The notes: generated from the sequence alone by a model not told the origin. A stretch of DNA of 64,000 nucleotides from Oscillatoria sp. CS-180 (GCF_028330965.1 NZ_JAQMUB010000067.1:1-64000); one strand, 5' to 3'. Counted from the stretch's first letter, positions 1 through 8,744 are shown. A program made the numbers and translations.

Positions 1-107
1 ATTTTACCGTTCTCCCTTTCTCCTTTTTTCCTCAGGAACGTTGCAGAAAGTAATAGAATGTGAAGCTGTGATTACTTTCGCGTAGAGCAAAATCTATCCT
101 CGCAATC

Positions 108-794
108 ATGACTAACGCTATAGACGATAAAACGGTCGTTCGTGAGTACTTCAACGCCACGGGATTTGATCGGTGGCGACGGATCTATGGCGATGGCAAA
201 GTTAATAAGGTGCAGCTTGATATCCGTAAAGGGCATCAGCAAACCATTGACACCCTGATGGATTGGTTGCGAGCAGAGGGCAACTTGCAGGGACTCTCAA
301 TCTGTGATGCGGGATGTGGCGTAGGCAGCTTGAGTATTCCTCTGGCACAAGCAGGGGCGATCGTCAATGCCAGCGATATCTCGCAGAAGATGGTAGGTGA
401 GGCCCAAGAGCGAGCCCAAGCCGTTTTGCCAGCTGACCGAATGCCCAACTTTCAGGCGTCTGATTTAGAGTCGCTATCCGGTCGGTATCACACGGTTATC
501 TGCCTGGATGTGTTGATTCATTATCCCCAGAGTAAAGCGGGCGACATGATCAAGCATCTTTCATCTCTGGCAGACTCTCGCGTCATTTTGAGCTTTGCCC
601 CTAAAACGCCCTTCTACAGCCTGCTCAAAAAGGTTGGAAGCTTTTTTCCTGGACCAAGCAAAGCAACTCGCGCTTATCTCCATGCAGAAAAGGACGTTGT
701 TGGCGTTCTAGAATCCTTGGGCTGGACAATCGAACGCAGAGCGATGACTAAAACTCAGTTCTATTTCTCGCGTCTGATAGAAGCAGTGCGATAG
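108..794 (+). CDS. chlM: Magnesium-protoporphyrin IX O-methyltransferase
   Basis: SAM-dependent enzyme that methylates the ring C propionate of Mg-protoporphyrin IX, the step after Mg chelation in chlorophyll synthesis; acts at the membrane/stroma-like cytosolic face. The 228 residues have the usual length for ChlM. The N-terminus holds the family-typical VREYFNATGFDRWRRIYG stretch (about residues 10-27), and the SAM-binding glycine motif CDAGCGVGSLSIPLA lies near residues 64-78, with an acidic residue (ASDIS) at the end of strand 2. The ATG at 108 is the first in-frame start and directly precedes the conserved N-terminus. It stands alone, with an ABC gene on the opposite strand downstream. 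Identification is by motif and whole-protein resemblance. Confidence 0.95.
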   Translation: MTNAIDDKTVVREYFNATGFDRWRRIYGDGKVNKVQLDIRKGHQQTIDTLMDWLRAEGNLQGLSICDAGCGVGSLSIPLAQAGAIVNASDISQKMVGEAQERAQAVLPADRMPNFQASDLESLSGRYHTVICLDVLIHYPQSKAGDMIKHLSSLADSRVILSFAPKTPFYSLLKKVGSFFPGPSKATRAYLHAEKDVVGVLESLGWTIERRAMTKTQFYFSRLIEAVR

Positions 795-923
795 CGGGAT
801 CAGGCTCTACCTGTACAACAACGCGACTGCTGGGGGGATTTCTAGGAAAGAATTGACTGCTGGTAGGTCTCATTAGCGCAGCGTCATGCACCACAGCCGG
901 GCATTTTTATCGTCAGAAATCTC

Positions 924-1952
924 CTAAGCATCTGTTGCCGCAGGCTCGCCACTCCCTTCCACCCGAGATTCCGTCGGGGTTTCTGATTCAGCCGCAGATT
1001 CGTCTATCGACTCTTCGGTCGTTAGATTGAGGAACACATCTTCAAGACTGACCCGATGGCGGCGTAGTTCACAGAGGCCAAACCCAGCCTGAACGATCGC
1101 CGCCGCGATCGCCTCACCATGATCCTTTCGAGTTGCCGTCACGATGAACTGATAGCGAGAATCTTTCTGGGACTTAGACGTTTCTAACTCCACTGAATTA
1201 ACGCCAGGGATGGCTTTAAGGGTACCTTGCACATTAGCAGGAGCACCACGCACCTCCACGCTGTAACCATAGCTGCTGGTGCCTGTCAGCTGACTCATCA
1301 GCGTATTCAACTTGCCTGCCGCTACGAGGTGCCCTTTGTTGATAATGGCAACGCGATCGCAAGTCGCATCGACTTCCGGCAGGATGTGCGTCGAAAGAAT
1401 AATCGTGTGATCCCCAGCCAGGCTACGAACCAGTTCTCGGACTTCACTGTTCTGTCGGGGATCAAGTCCTGAAGTCGGCTCATCCAGCACAATCACGTCT
1501 GGATCATGCACGATCGCTTGGGCAATGCCGACCCGCTGACGAAATCCTTTAGACAGCTTGCGAATCAGGACTGACCGCTTTTCGTCTAAGCCGCAGCGCC
1601 GAATAGAATGGCTGATGCGCTCGGGGCGATCGCCTGCCGCCACGCCTTTGATCCGCCCGACAAAGTTTAGGAAGCCCTCAACGGTCATATCGGGATAGAG
1701 CGGTGGACGTTCCGGCAAATAACCAATGTGCTGACGGACGGCCATAGACTCGGTATGAACGTCATAGTTAGCGACTTTGGCAGTACCGCTCGTGGCAGGC
1801 AAATACCCGGTCAGAATCCGCATAGTGGTGGTTTTGCCTGCGCCATTGGGTCCCAGAAAGCCTAGAATCTCTCCCGGTTCCGCTCTAAAGGAAACATCCT
1901 TCAGAGCGACTGTAGATCCATAGACCTTGTGCAAGTGATCGACTTCAATCAT
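924..1952 (-). CDS. ABC transporter ATP-binding protein (GldA/CcmA-like), orphan
   Basis: ATPase subunit of an ABC-2 type exporter. Walker A GPNGAGKTT is near residues 34-42, the signature LSKGFRQRVG near 133-142 and Walker B VIVLDEPTSGLDP near 152-164, followed by the switch His in STHILPEV. Residues 220-310 form the C-terminal extension common in gliding-motility GldA and multidrug ABC-2 ATPases, and the last 30 residues are a Glu/Ser/Thr-rich acidic tail. In most cyanobacteria this gene is followed by its ABC-2 permease and a GldG-like protein; here none is adjacent, so the membrane partner must be encoded elsewhere. Substrate unknown. Confidence 0.9.
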   Translation of the reverse strand: MIEVDHLHKVYGSTVALKDVSFRAEPGEILGFLGPNGAGKTTTMRILTGYLPATSGTAKVANYDVHTESMAVRQHIGYLPERPPLYPDMTVEGFLNFVGRIKGVAAGDRPERISHSIRRCGLDEKRSVLIRKLSKGFRQRVGIAQAIVHDPDVIVLDEPTSGLDPRQNSEVRELVRSLAGDHTIILSTHILPEVDATCDRVAIINKGHLVAAGKLNTLMSQLTGTSSYGYSVEVRGAPANVQGTLKAIPGVNSVELETSKSQKDSRYQFIVTATRKDHGEAIAAAIVQAGFGLCELRRHRVSLEDVFLNLTTEESIDESAAESETPTESRVEGSGEPAATDA

Positions 1953-2045
1953 AGGTAAGATGGCATCCCGTTATGACAGAGGCAAAAGGACAAAGATAGA
2001 AGAGTGACTCCAGTCTACGCCCATATCTTTGCATAACGATAAACC

Positions 2046-2540
2046 CTATTCTTCCACGGTCAGCGTGTAGTTGAATCGCTGCCCTTGGTTGTGAGCACCA
2101 ACCCAGACCCGATAAGTCCCTGCAGGCCAATTCTGACCACTAATCCGAGCATCCATATTGCTGCGACTGATGTCTTGACCACAGCGGATAGCGTTGTCAG
2201 TCGGGCCTTGGATGAGTAGCGTTGTGTCTTCGCCACTATCTACAGTCACCGTTAGGGTCGGAAAATCGCTTTCCAAAGTGAGAATGTGATCGGGATTAGT
2301 GTCAGCAAAACCAGCACAAAGATTGCCTTGGCTGTCACTATTGGCAATGCTGGAGAGTGAAAAAGACCCGACAATACTGCCGTCTACACTAGCTCCGGCT
2401 GGGGGATACGCCGATAGAGTAATGCCTTCGAAGTTGGCGGATTGAGCCAACGCTGAAGAAGCCCCTAAAAGCATTGCCATGCCGCCCAGAATAGATAGGG
2501 GGCGACGAAGCATGGAGTTGAGTTGAGTAATCATCGTCAT
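2046..2540 (-). CDS. Secreted beta-sandwich protein, PPC-like
   Basis: Small exported protein of unknown function. The start is placed at the ATG ending at 2540 (a second ATG two codons on is also possible, and GAGGG lies just upstream); an upstream in-frame extension lacks coding character. Residues 1-33 form a clear signal peptide: Arg-Arg, a hydrophobic core (LGGMAMLLGASSA), and cleavage after ALAQ. The mature part resembles a pre-peptidase C-terminal-like beta sandwich: repeated strand patterns, the TLTVTVDSGEDTTLLIQGP strand and the terminal WPAGTYRVWVGAHNQG...YTLTV pattern. Two cysteines could form a disulfide. It lies between genes of unrelated function and nothing in the context fixes a role. 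Confidence 0.65.
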   Translation of the reverse strand: MTMITQLNSMLRRPLSILGGMAMLLGASSALAQSANFEGITLSAYPPAGASVDGSIVGSFSLSSIANSDSQGNLCAGFADTNPDHILTLESDFPTLTVTVDSGEDTTLLIQGPTDNAIRCGQDISRSNMDARISGQNWPAGTYRVWVGAHNQGQRFNYTLTVEE

Positions 2541-2833
2541 AACCCTCGCGTGTTTGTCAGAAAATGTGTAGCAAAAGGTAGAAAGATAGAAACAGACAGC
2601 AGAGTTAATCCCTAACGGGCACAAATCTAACGTCCTTGATTGTCCTACCCAATGGCCACAACCGTACTCAGGAGGGAACAGAACGTCTAGCCTGTCCCTC
2701 GACCTCTCTATGGTGGTGTAAGTGTTGGCAGACGGGCCTCTGTATCAGTCACATTGTAAAGTGTCACCAAGTTGACAGAAATCGTCCCAGTACCACCGAG
2801 CGCCCCTGTTTATCTGAAGCAAGCGAAACAAAA

Positions 2834-2998
2834 ATGAGTTTGATCTTTACGCTGATTCTGATTGCGATCGCCTACTTAGTGACAGCCGTTATTGATGGGC
2901 TGCCGCATCTAGTCGGCTATCTCTTGCCTCCCACTCCACTTTGGCTAGTGGCCGCAGTGGTCGTCAGTATCGTCGCTTGGCTGATCAGCGAACCTTAA
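2834..2998 (+). CDS. Small two-helix membrane protein
   Basis: A 54-residue hydrophobic protein starting at the ATG at 2834 (MSLIFTLILIAIAYLVTA). The frame stays open upstream for 66 codons, but that part is Cys/Trp-rich, unlike a protein N-terminus, and overlaps the promoter side of the divergent gene. Two transmembrane segments are apparent, about residues 2-19 and 33-51, joined by a DGLPHLVGYLLPP loop. I do not recognise a family. Short membrane proteins of this kind are common in cyanobacteria. A reasonable ORF by composition, but translation is not proven. Confidence 0.5.
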   Translation: MSLIFTLILIAIAYLVTAVIDGLPHLVGYLLPPTPLWLVAAVVVSIVAWLISEP

Positions 2999-3203
2999 CA
3001 GTTTGGTCAAGATAGAGCGGACTGATGCCGTTGAATCCGGCTTCGGCCCTTAACCCTCAAATTGGGGGAAGCTGGATTCAACGGTCCCACAATTGAGGAA
3101 TGTCAGGAACCCTGCGTCAGTCCTAATAGACAATCTTTTAAGAAAAACTGCCCCTTTAAAGTCGACTCAACCTCTGTCCATGAGTGGACAGTTTAATGGA
3201 CAG

Positions 3204-3785
3204 TCACGATGATAGTTTCAGCGATCGCAATTTCGGCATGAGCTGGGCAAATGCCACGCCTCGATGACTGAGCCGATCTTTCTCCTCACGACTCATCTCA
3301 GCAAAAGTCTTGCCTACGGATGGCACGTAAAAAACTGGGTCGTAGCCAAATCCCCCAGTGCCGCTGGGCTGGTCGGCAATCTCACCGGGACAGGTCCCTT
3401 CGGTTTGCAGAGCAATCGTACCGTCTGGTTGCGATAGGGCGATCGCGCACACAAACTGAGCAGCTCGATTCGATACCTCTGATAGTTCTCGCAAGAGGCG
3501 CTCAATACGCTCGACATCTGTCCGTCCATAGCGAGCAGTGTAGAGACCAGGAGCACCGTTGAGGGCATCTACCATCAAGCCAGAGTCATCGGCGATCGCC
3601 CATTCTCCAGTTGCCTTTGCTACCTCAGAGGCCTTCAAACAGGCATTCTCCAAAAAAGTCGTGCCCGTTTCCTCCACATCAATTTCAGCAGGCTTTAGCG
3701 CTAACTCCCAATCCAAATCAGTTAAGTAGGTCTGCATCTCGTGGAGCTTGCCGGGGTTTCCAGTCGCAACGATGACGGTGGTCAT
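3204..3785 (-). CDS. rdgB: XTP/dITP diphosphatase (RdgB/HAM1 family)
   Basis: Hydrolyses non-canonical purine nucleoside triphosphates (dITP, XTP, ITP) to monophosphates, keeping them out of DNA and RNA. The N-terminal substrate loop VIVATGNPGKLHEM, the metal-binding ETGTTFLENA (about residues 43-52), the catalytic ADDSGLMVDAL (about 67-77) and the C-terminal GFGYDPVF (about 145-152) and SHRG motifs are all present and in family order. I take the ATG ending at 3785 (MTTVIVATGN) as the start; the ATG-like codon three codons further upstream adds only three residues. Downstream of the rplL terminator and therefore probably transcribed separately. Confidence 0.95.
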   Translation of the reverse strand: MTTVIVATGNPGKLHEMQTYLTDLDWELALKPAEIDVEETGTTFLENACLKASEVAKATGEWAIADDSGLMVDALNGAPGLYTARYGRTDVERIERLLRELSEVSNRAAQFVCAIALSQPDGTIALQTEGTCPGEIADQPSGTGGFGYDPVFYVPSVGKTFAEMSREEKDRLSHRGVAFAQLMPKLRSLKLSS

Positions 3786-3851
3786 AAAGCACATTCAAAG
3801 AATTATCAGTAGCTTGTATATCGTATATAACGGTTAGGGAAATCAAAGAAA

Positions 3852-3877
3852 CCCCCAGTCGGCGAACCGACCAGGGG
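3852..3877 (-). terminator. Intrinsic terminator after rplL
   Basis: On the minus strand, about 35 bases after the rplL stop, an 11-bp stem (CCCCTGGTCGG pairing with CCGACTGGGGG, two G-U pairs) closes a TTCG tetraloop and is followed by TTTCTTTGATTT. This is a strong rho-independent terminator ending the secE-nusG-rplKAJL transcription unit and separating it from rdgB. Confidence 0.85.
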
Positions 3878-3910
3878 AGTTGGAATCACGAAAAATACTA
3901 GAAGCAGAGG

Positions 3911-4318
3911 TTACTTGAGGCTGACCTTAGCGCCAGCATCTTCTAGCTGCTTCTTAGCATCTTCTGCATCGTCTTTGGAAACGCTTTCCTTGATAGCTTT
4001 AGGAGTGGATTCTACGATCTCCTTTGCTTCCTTCAGACCCAAACCAGTCAGACCACGGACTACCTTAAGGATGGCAATCTTCTTGTCAGCCGGGAACTCT
4101 TCCAGAACGACGTCGAATTCAGTCTTCTCTTCTTCAGGCTCAGCTTCAGCACCAGGAGCCGCACCCGGCATCATGCCGGGCATCATCATCATGCCGCCAC
4201 CGCCAGATGCCGACGCATCAACGCCAAAAGCGTCTTCAATCTGCTTAACCAATTCAGATGCTTCTAGCAAAGACAGCGTTTTCAGTTCTTCTAGAATTTG
4301 ATCGGTCTTCTCAGACAT
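3911..4318 (-). CDS. rplL: 50S ribosomal protein L7/L12
   Basis: Stalk protein of the large ribosomal subunit that recruits and stimulates translational GTPases. The N-terminal dimerisation/L10-binding helix (residues 1-35) is followed by a flexible hinge and the globular C-terminal domain with [32 protein letters not shown] and the terminal [14 protein letters not shown]. At 135 residues it is slightly longer than the E. coli form (121) because the hinge is expanded and unusually rich in Met, Gly, Pro and Ala ([18 protein letters not shown]). Last gene of the ribosomal operon, 56 bases after rplJ, and closed by a strong terminator. Confidence 0.98.
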   Translation of the reverse strand: MSEKTDQILEELKTLSLLEASELVKQIEDAFGVDASASGGGGMMMMPGMMPGAAPGAEAEPEEEKTEFDVVLEEFPADKKIAILKVVRGLTGLGLKEAKEIVESTPKAIKESVSKDDAEDAKKQLEDAGAKVSLK

Positions 4319-4374
4319 GGGGTCTCTCCTATGTACAAATTACAAAACGGGTTGGAAAAAAGATGTCAGCAGGA

Positions 4375-4941
4375 CTAAGCAGCATCCTGCTCCTTTTCGG
4401 ATACGGCTTTGACGGCGCGTACTAACGATGCGGGAACTTCCTTGATACCCACAGCCAGCTTGGTGGGTACAGCGTTAGTGCCTACAGCCAGCTTGGTCGG
4501 AATCGCATTGATTGCTCCAGCAATCCGAGCAATAAGCTCTTCTTTGGTTGGCAGGTTGGTGATGGCTTCGAGGTCGTCGTTGTTAAGCGCTCGTCCCTCC
4601 ATCACGCCACCGCGAAGCTCAGTCTTCTTGGTGTCTTTCTGAAAACCTTTGTAGGCTTTGATCGCGCCACCCAAGTCCTCTTTGACGAGCAAGAAAGCTG
4701 ACGAGTCCTTGAGGAACTGCGTCATGGGCTTCCAGTTGTCGTCCTCTTCGACGGCAATCCGCATCAGCGTGTTTTTGGTCACTTTGCAGATAGCCCCTTT
4801 CTCGCGCAGGCGATTGCGCAAATCTGTGATGTCAGCCACAGATAAGCCCTTGTAGTCAATCACAAGGGCGAGTTGAGATTCGCTGAGCAACTCTTTCAGC
4901 TCTGTAACGATCTCCCGCTTATTTTCTAGTGTTCTACCCAT
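4375..4941 (-). CDS. rplJ: 50S ribosomal protein L10
   Basis: Forms the base of the ribosomal stalk, binding 23S rRNA and L7/L12 dimers. The start is the ATG at 4941 (MGRTLENKREIV), preceded by AGGAGG with an 11-base spacer; a GTG four codons upstream overlaps that Shine-Dalgarno and is unlikely. Family motifs: LVIDYKGLSVADITDLR, the KVTKNTLMRIA segment and LLVKEDLGGAIKAYKGF. The C-terminal part carries a short tandem duplication (AIPTKLAVG then AVPTKLAVG) in the linker that leads to the L12-binding helix, so the protein is somewhat longer than many L10s. Preceded by a leader with a terminator/antiterminator switch (5013-5107). Confidence 0.97.
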   Translation of the reverse strand: MGRTLENKREIVTELKELLSESQLALVIDYKGLSVADITDLRNRLREKGAICKVTKNTLMRIAVEEDDNWKPMTQFLKDSSAFLLVKEDLGGAIKAYKGFQKDTKKTELRGGVMEGRALNNDDLEAITNLPTKEELIARIAGAINAIPTKLAVGTNAVPTKLAVGIKEVPASLVRAVKAVSEKEQDAA

Positions 4942-5012
4942 ATTCGGTCTCACCTCCTCTTGGGTTAGGATCCACTCCTAAGCAAGCTTGATGGTCGCTG
5001 GAGCAGGCAGCT

Positions 5013-5037
5013 AAAAAGCCCCGGCAATGCCGAGGCT
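5013..5037 (-). terminator. Attenuator terminator in the rplJ leader
   Basis: Nine-base-pair stem with a three-base loop followed by TTTTT on the minus strand, between rplA and rplJ. It would stop part of the transcripts reading in from secE-nusG-rplK-rplA unless the alternative pairing with the upstream leader segment (5095-5107) forms. Confidence 0.75.
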
Positions 5038-5107
5038 TCAGGCCTTAAAACACAGCTTGTATCAACAGAGACAAGCAAGTGCTTCAAAAAGCGTCTGAAC
5101 CTCGGCA
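5013..5107 (-). promoter_or_regulatory. rplJL leader: mutually exclusive terminator/antiterminator
   Basis: In the minus-strand transcript between rplA and rplJ, a 9-bp hairpin (AGCCTCGGC, loop ATT, GCCGGGGCT; bases 5017-5037) is followed by five T residues: an intrinsic terminator about 75 bases before the rplJ start. Its 5' arm is also complementary to an upstream segment: TGCCGAGGTTCAG (complement of 5095-5107) pairs with CTGAAGCCTCGGCA (complement of 5028-5041) over 13 base pairs with one bulged base. The two folds exclude each other, the arrangement expected for an attenuator. Autoregulation of rplJL by L10 or L10-L12 through a leader is known in other bacteria; which ligand acts here is inference. 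Confidence 0.7.
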
Positions 5108-5197
5108 GGACTTATCAATGCCTGCTGTCTTCGGTTACTAATTCAATTGGGGGTTGATTTGAGTATCCGAGGCGTTTCCCCAGTGACAACAAAAAAC

Positions 5198-5914
5198 TTA
5201 AACTGCTTCCGCCACCTGATAGTCGCGCAAAGCACTAATATCGACTTCAATCGAAGGCCCCATTGTAGCAGAAACATACATAGTCCGCCAGTAGCGTCCC
5301 TTAGCGCCCGAAGGCTTATTGCGGTCAACACACTCTTGCAAAGCTTTGAGGTTGACTAGCAAATCCTGAGCGTCGAACTTGGTCTTGCCAAACAGGACAT
5401 GGACAATTCCAGCTTTATCCGCTCGAAACTCCAGCTTACCGGCCTTAAACTCATCGATCGCAGTGGGTAGATCAGTGGTGACGGTCCCCCCCTTTGGCGA
5501 AGGCATGAGACCACGAGGCCCCAGCAGACGACCTAACTTGGCAATCTTAGGCATCATGTCTGGCGTAGCAATCAGAACGTCGAAGTCCATCATGCCTTTC
5601 TGAATCTCGTCGATTAATTCTTCTGAACCGACGAGATCGGCTCCAGCATTAGACGCTTCTGAAACCCGCTCACCCCGAGCAATCACGGCAACTCGAACGT
5701 CTTGTCCCGTACCCTTAGGCAGAATCACCGTTGTTCTCAACTGCTGATCCGTATATTTGGGGTCAATACCCAAACGAATATGAGCCTCGGCAGATTCCTC
5801 AAACTTTGCAGTTGCCGTCTCTTTAAGTAGCGACAGCGCCTCTAACGGTTCGTAAGTTTTGTCAGCAACCTTCTCTTGCAGCTCTTTCAACCGCTTCGAT
5901 ACTTTCTTAGACAT
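5198..5914 (-). CDS. rplA: 50S ribosomal protein L1
   Basis: Protein of the L1 stalk of the large subunit; binds 23S rRNA near the E site and in many bacteria represses its own operon. The start is the ATG at 5914 ([16 protein letters not shown]), with AAGGAG ten bases upstream; an upstream in-frame extension overlaps the spacer and is not conserved in character. The 238 residues fit the family. Recognisable segments are [33 protein letters not shown], the [19 protein letters not shown] core and the C-terminal [13 protein letters not shown] strand. Lies 81 bases downstream of rplK in the operon. Confidence 0.98.
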   Translation of the reverse strand: MSKKVSKRLKELQEKVADKTYEPLEALSLLKETATAKFEESAEAHIRLGIDPKYTDQQLRTTVILPKGTGQDVRVAVIARGERVSEASNAGADLVGSEELIDEIQKGMMDFDVLIATPDMMPKIAKLGRLLGPRGLMPSPKGGTVTTDLPTAIDEFKAGKLEFRADKAGIVHVLFGKTKFDAQDLLVNLKALQECVDRNKPSGAKGRYWRTMYVSATMGPSIEVDISALRDYQVAEAV

Positions 5915-5995
5915 TAAACGTAATCTCCTTGGGGTGCTAGCGAAGCCAAACTTCTTCCCCACTCAGTGAACTTGAACAAACGGATAATCAAGCGA

Positions 5996-6421
5996 TTAGT
6001 CAGCGACTGTTACACCCATATTGCGGGCAGTGCCCTCAACAATCCGCATCGCTGCCTCAATATCGTTTGCATTGAGGTCAGGCATTTTCGTCTCAGCAAT
6101 CTCTTTAATTTGGTCGCGAGTAATGGTACCCACCTTTTCTCGGTTAGGCTGTCCCGAACCTTTCTCAATGCCAATTGCTTTTTTAATGAGGACGGACGCG
6201 GGCGGCGTCTTGAGGATGAACGTAAAGCTTCGGTCCTCAAAAACCGAAATTTCTACTGGAACCACTAGACCGGCTTTATCAGCAGTTCTAGCGTTGTATT
6301 CCTTGCAGAACGCCATGATATTCACGCCATGCTGGCCCAAAGCAGGGCCAATCGGCGGTGCTGGGTTGGCTTTCCCCGCAGGGATCGCCAACTTAATCAG
6401 CGCAACAACCTTCTTTGCCAT
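5996..6421 (-). CDS. rplK: 50S ribosomal protein L11
   Basis: Component of the GTPase-associated centre, bound to the thiostrepton region of 23S rRNA and needed for stringent-factor activation in many bacteria. All 141 residues align by eye with the family: [27 protein letters not shown] at the N-terminal proline-rich hinge region (key residues Pro, Gly), and the C-terminal rRNA-binding domain with [17 protein letters not shown] and the terminal [10 protein letters not shown]. Its start follows the nusG stop by three bases, so the two are almost certainly co-transcribed and translationally coupled. Confidence 0.98.
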   Translation of the reverse strand: MAKKVVALIKLAIPAGKANPAPPIGPALGQHGVNIMAFCKEYNARTADKAGLVVPVEISVFEDRSFTFILKTPPASVLIKKAIGIEKGSGQPNREKVGTITRDQIKEIAETKMPDLNANDIEAAMRIVEGTARNMGVTVAD

Positions 6422-6424
6422 CGA

Positions 6425-7063
6425 TTAACTCTCTTTCTGTACCTGATTAAACTCCAACTCTACCGGGGTATCTCGCCCAAAGATGGATAGCAAAGCTTTC
6501 AGCTTACTACGCTCAGGGCTAACCTCGATAACCTCACCCTCAAAATCTTTGAAGGGACCCGACAAAACGGTGATACGATCGCCCGCTTCCATATCGACCT
6601 TGATGACGGGCTGCTGCTCTTGCGTCTGCTTAAAGATGCGCTCGACTTCGGCATGACTTAGCGGCATCGGTTTAACGTGCCCTCGTCCCCGTCCATAGGC
6701 ACGGCGCTGCTCAGCCCCCACAAAGTTGATCACGTGAGGGGTGTTTTTGATGACCTGCCAAGCTTCGTCATCCATGATCATGCGAATCAAGACGTAGCCT
6801 GGAAAGACCTTCTCTTCGACGTTCTGGTGAGTGCCGTCTTTGCGGACCTTCTTGACCGGGGTCTGAGGAATCTCAATTTGCAGCACTCGGTCTGCCACAT
6901 CCAAGGTCTGCAAGCGCTGCTCTAGGCTAGCTTTCACCTTTTTCTCACAGCCCGAAGCAACCTGCACGGTATACCATCGTGCAGAAGACTTCTTCGGCTG
7001 ATCATTTTGGTCATCCGCCGAGCCTAAATTATCGTCAGACTGAAACTCTGCTTCCGAAATCAT
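6425..7063 (-). CDS. nusG: Transcription termination/antitermination factor NusG
   Basis: Universal transcription elongation factor binding RNA polymerase through its NGN domain and coupling it to ribosomes or Rho via its KOW domain. Residues 1-27 are an acidic/polar extension, typical of cyanobacteria; the NGN domain (about 28-135) begins ARWYTVQVASGCEKKVKASL and contains KVFPGYVLIRM and VINFVGAE; the KOW domain (about 155-210) has DRITVLSGPFKDFEGEVIEV. The start codon abuts the secE stop (7064). The order secE-nusG-rplK is conserved in bacteria. Confidence 0.97.
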   Translation of the reverse strand: MISEAEFQSDDNLGSADDQNDQPKKSSARWYTVQVASGCEKKVKASLEQRLQTLDVADRVLQIEIPQTPVKKVRKDGTHQNVEEKVFPGYVLIRMIMDDEAWQVIKNTPHVINFVGAEQRRAYGRGRGHVKPMPLSHAEVERIFKQTQEQQPVIKVDMEAGDRITVLSGPFKDFEGEVIEVSPERSKLKALLSIFGRDTPVELEFNQVQKES

Positions 7064-7318
7064 CTAAAACACCTGTCTAGACGCCCAGCCAAATAGCTGA
7101 TCAATCAAATAGATCAGCGTTGCCGAAAGACTTACCATCAAGATCACCGCCGCTGACTCGCTAATCAGCTGCTGCCGAGAGGGCCAAACAACCTTAGCCA
7201 ACTCTTCCTTGGTTCCTTTTAAGAAAGCAACCGCATTCACATTAGAGGCAGACTGAGTCGACGACGCCTCACGGTTGCTGCCCTTAGTGTCCTTTTTCTC
7301 AGCTTCTTTCTTCGCCAT
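7064..7318 (-). CDS. secE: Protein translocase subunit SecE
   Basis: Small essential subunit that clamps SecY in the SecYEG translocon. The start is the ATG at 7318 (MAKKEAEKKD), 84 residues; a five-codon upstream extension begins at a GTG and is less likely. A charged, disordered N-terminus is followed by the amphipathic helix FLKGTKEELAKVVWPSRQQL, with the family-defining KVVWPSR, and a single transmembrane helix (AVILMVSLSATLIYLIDQLF). First gene of the secE-nusG-rplK-rplA-rplJ-rplL unit. I looked for the tRNA-Trp often found upstream and did not find one. Confidence 0.95.
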   Translation of the reverse strand: MAKKEAEKKDTKGSNREASSTQSASNVNAVAFLKGTKEELAKVVWPSRQQLISESAAVILMVSLSATLIYLIDQLFGWASRQVF

Positions 7319-7799
7319 GCGATCGCCCCACAACTCTCCGAAATATCAACAACCTAAACTGAGTCAGCCTAGAAAGCCAATCTCAACTTTTCTCAGCGTG
7401 TTCCCCCAACCTTCAGAGTCCTGCTGAGAAAGTACGACTATCTCCATCTAGGCTAGCAGCGCCTGCTTGACCTGCTCCCAAAGATTCAAACCCAGATAGG
7501 ACGCTGGCAAAATAAAGAAATCGCGTCTCGACAGCAATCAGCTTTCGGTGCACATGTTCTAAAACCCAGTCTCATCGCAATTCATCACCTGAAAAGCTGA
7601 GGCTTTGTCTTACTTCTGAGGCTAAACACACGGTCTCCTAGAATACCACAAATTTCCTCAACAACAATTCACGGATGTAGGCCAGCGAATGAATTCTCGA
7701 TATCGCTAGGTATGAAAGTTTGAAAAGATATCTTTAGAATGATAAATTCGCCTAGTAACCCGTGGAAATGAACCCACTTCCACTGTTTCGAATAGTGAT
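7319..7799. other. Intergenic region between secE and the divergent SGNH gene
   Basis: About 480 bases without a supportable gene. It must hold the promoter of the secE ribosomal operon (leftward) and of the SGNH hydrolase (rightward). Reading both strands I see no tRNA and no ORF with coding character; the 7680-7760 part is AT-richer. No specific promoter boxes are called. Confidence 0.5.
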
Positions 7800-8507
7800 G
7801 TGAGCGAGAAATTATTCATGGTAGCGGCATCTCCTCTGACGCGATCGCGAGCCCTCAAAGAAGAGCGGGTAGAACAGCGAGTAGTTGCGATCGGAGATAG
7901 CTTGGTATACGGATACGGTGACCCTGAAGGTGGCGGCTGGGTAGAGCGATTACGTCGTCGCTGGCTGCAGCCCGAGACACCCGGTCACGCCATCTATAAT
8001 TTGGGTGTTCGTGGAGACACGGTACAGCGCGTTTCTCTGCGGCTGGTGCAAGAGTTTCAGACGCGCGGAGAATTCAGAAATCGTGTTCCTGATCGTCTGT
8101 TTTTATCGGTCGGCATGAATGACGCGGCTAGAGTCGGCAAGCCAACAGGCCGTCATCTCACAGACTTCGATACGTTTCAAGAGGAGATGCTGGAGCTGTT
8201 GGACGCCGCTTCTGCGCTGTGCCCTGTCGCCTTCATCGGCATGACCCCTGTCTTGGAAGAGCGGATGCCGTTCGCAGAGGTCCTGCATTACCGCCATCTC
8301 GATCAGTATCGATATAAAGAAGCGACGAGACAGCTATGTCGGCAAAAGAACATCCCTTATCTAGACATTTTTGATTTGTGGCTTAGTCGAGGAGATGCCT
8401 GGTGGCGATCGCGCATCTCAACCGATGGCCTGCACCCCAACGTTCTGGGTTATCGCTCACTGCTGGAAGAGGTCACGTGCTGGCAAACGTTTCAGGACTG
8501 GCTGTAG
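7800..8507 (+). CDS. SGNH/GDSL-type hydrolase
   Basis: Predicted serine esterase/lipase of the SGNH superfamily, likely cytosolic because no signal peptide is visible. Block I VAIGDSLVYGYG (near residues 28-39) supplies the nucleophile Ser, block II has GVRGDT (Gly), block III GMNDA (Asn), and block V DGLHPN (near 218-223) supplies the Asp and His. The ORF opens with GTG at 7800; an ATG seven codons in is an alternative start, and residues before block I are not diagnostic. The substrate cannot be told from sequence. Stand-alone gene. Confidence 0.85.
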   Translation: MSEKLFMVAASPLTRSRALKEERVEQRVVAIGDSLVYGYGDPEGGGWVERLRRRWLQPETPGHAIYNLGVRGDTVQRVSLRLVQEFQTRGEFRNRVPDRLFLSVGMNDAARVGKPTGRHLTDFDTFQEEMLELLDAASALCPVAFIGMTPVLEERMPFAEVLHYRHLDQYRYKEATRQLCRQKNIPYLDIFDLWLSRGDAWWRSRISTDGLHPNVLGYRSLLEEVTCWQTFQDWL

Positions 8508-8643
8508 TGAAAGGCAAACGGACGGACGGGTGGGGGGAATTTAGAAGCTACTTTGTCATTCAGCGTTAGTTGTTTTGCTTGAGTACGGTCTGGGCAATGG
8601 GGAAGAGGGAGTGAGGAGTAAGGGTGCTTGTTTACTGGCGCGC

Positions 8644-8732
8644 GACTATGACCGTCGCTAGTTTTGCTGGATCAAGACGGCGAGCGATCTGGCTATGCGT
8701 GAGCATCCGGATGCTGTTGGATGTATGAATCT
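8644..8732 (+). repeat. Dispersed repeat, copy A (diverged)
   Basis: About 90 bases resembling segments at 30507-30599 and 47309-47402. Shared blocks include ACCGTCGC.AGTT, AAGACGGCGAG, ATCTGGCTATG, GGATGCTGTTGG.T. The family is best preserved in copy C. All three copies lie between genes and have the same orientation in the window. This copy contains stop codons in the frame that is open in copy C, so it is not coding. Confidence 0.6.
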
Positions 8733-8744
8733 AGAGGGCAGTGG

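Noticed and set aside
3915-4301. 128-residue plus-strand open frame over rplL
   Set aside because: Antisense shadow of a certain ribosomal protein gene.
7319-7799. Expected tRNA-Trp upstream of secE
   Set aside because: No T-arm (GGTTCGA-type) or cloverleaf was found on either strand.
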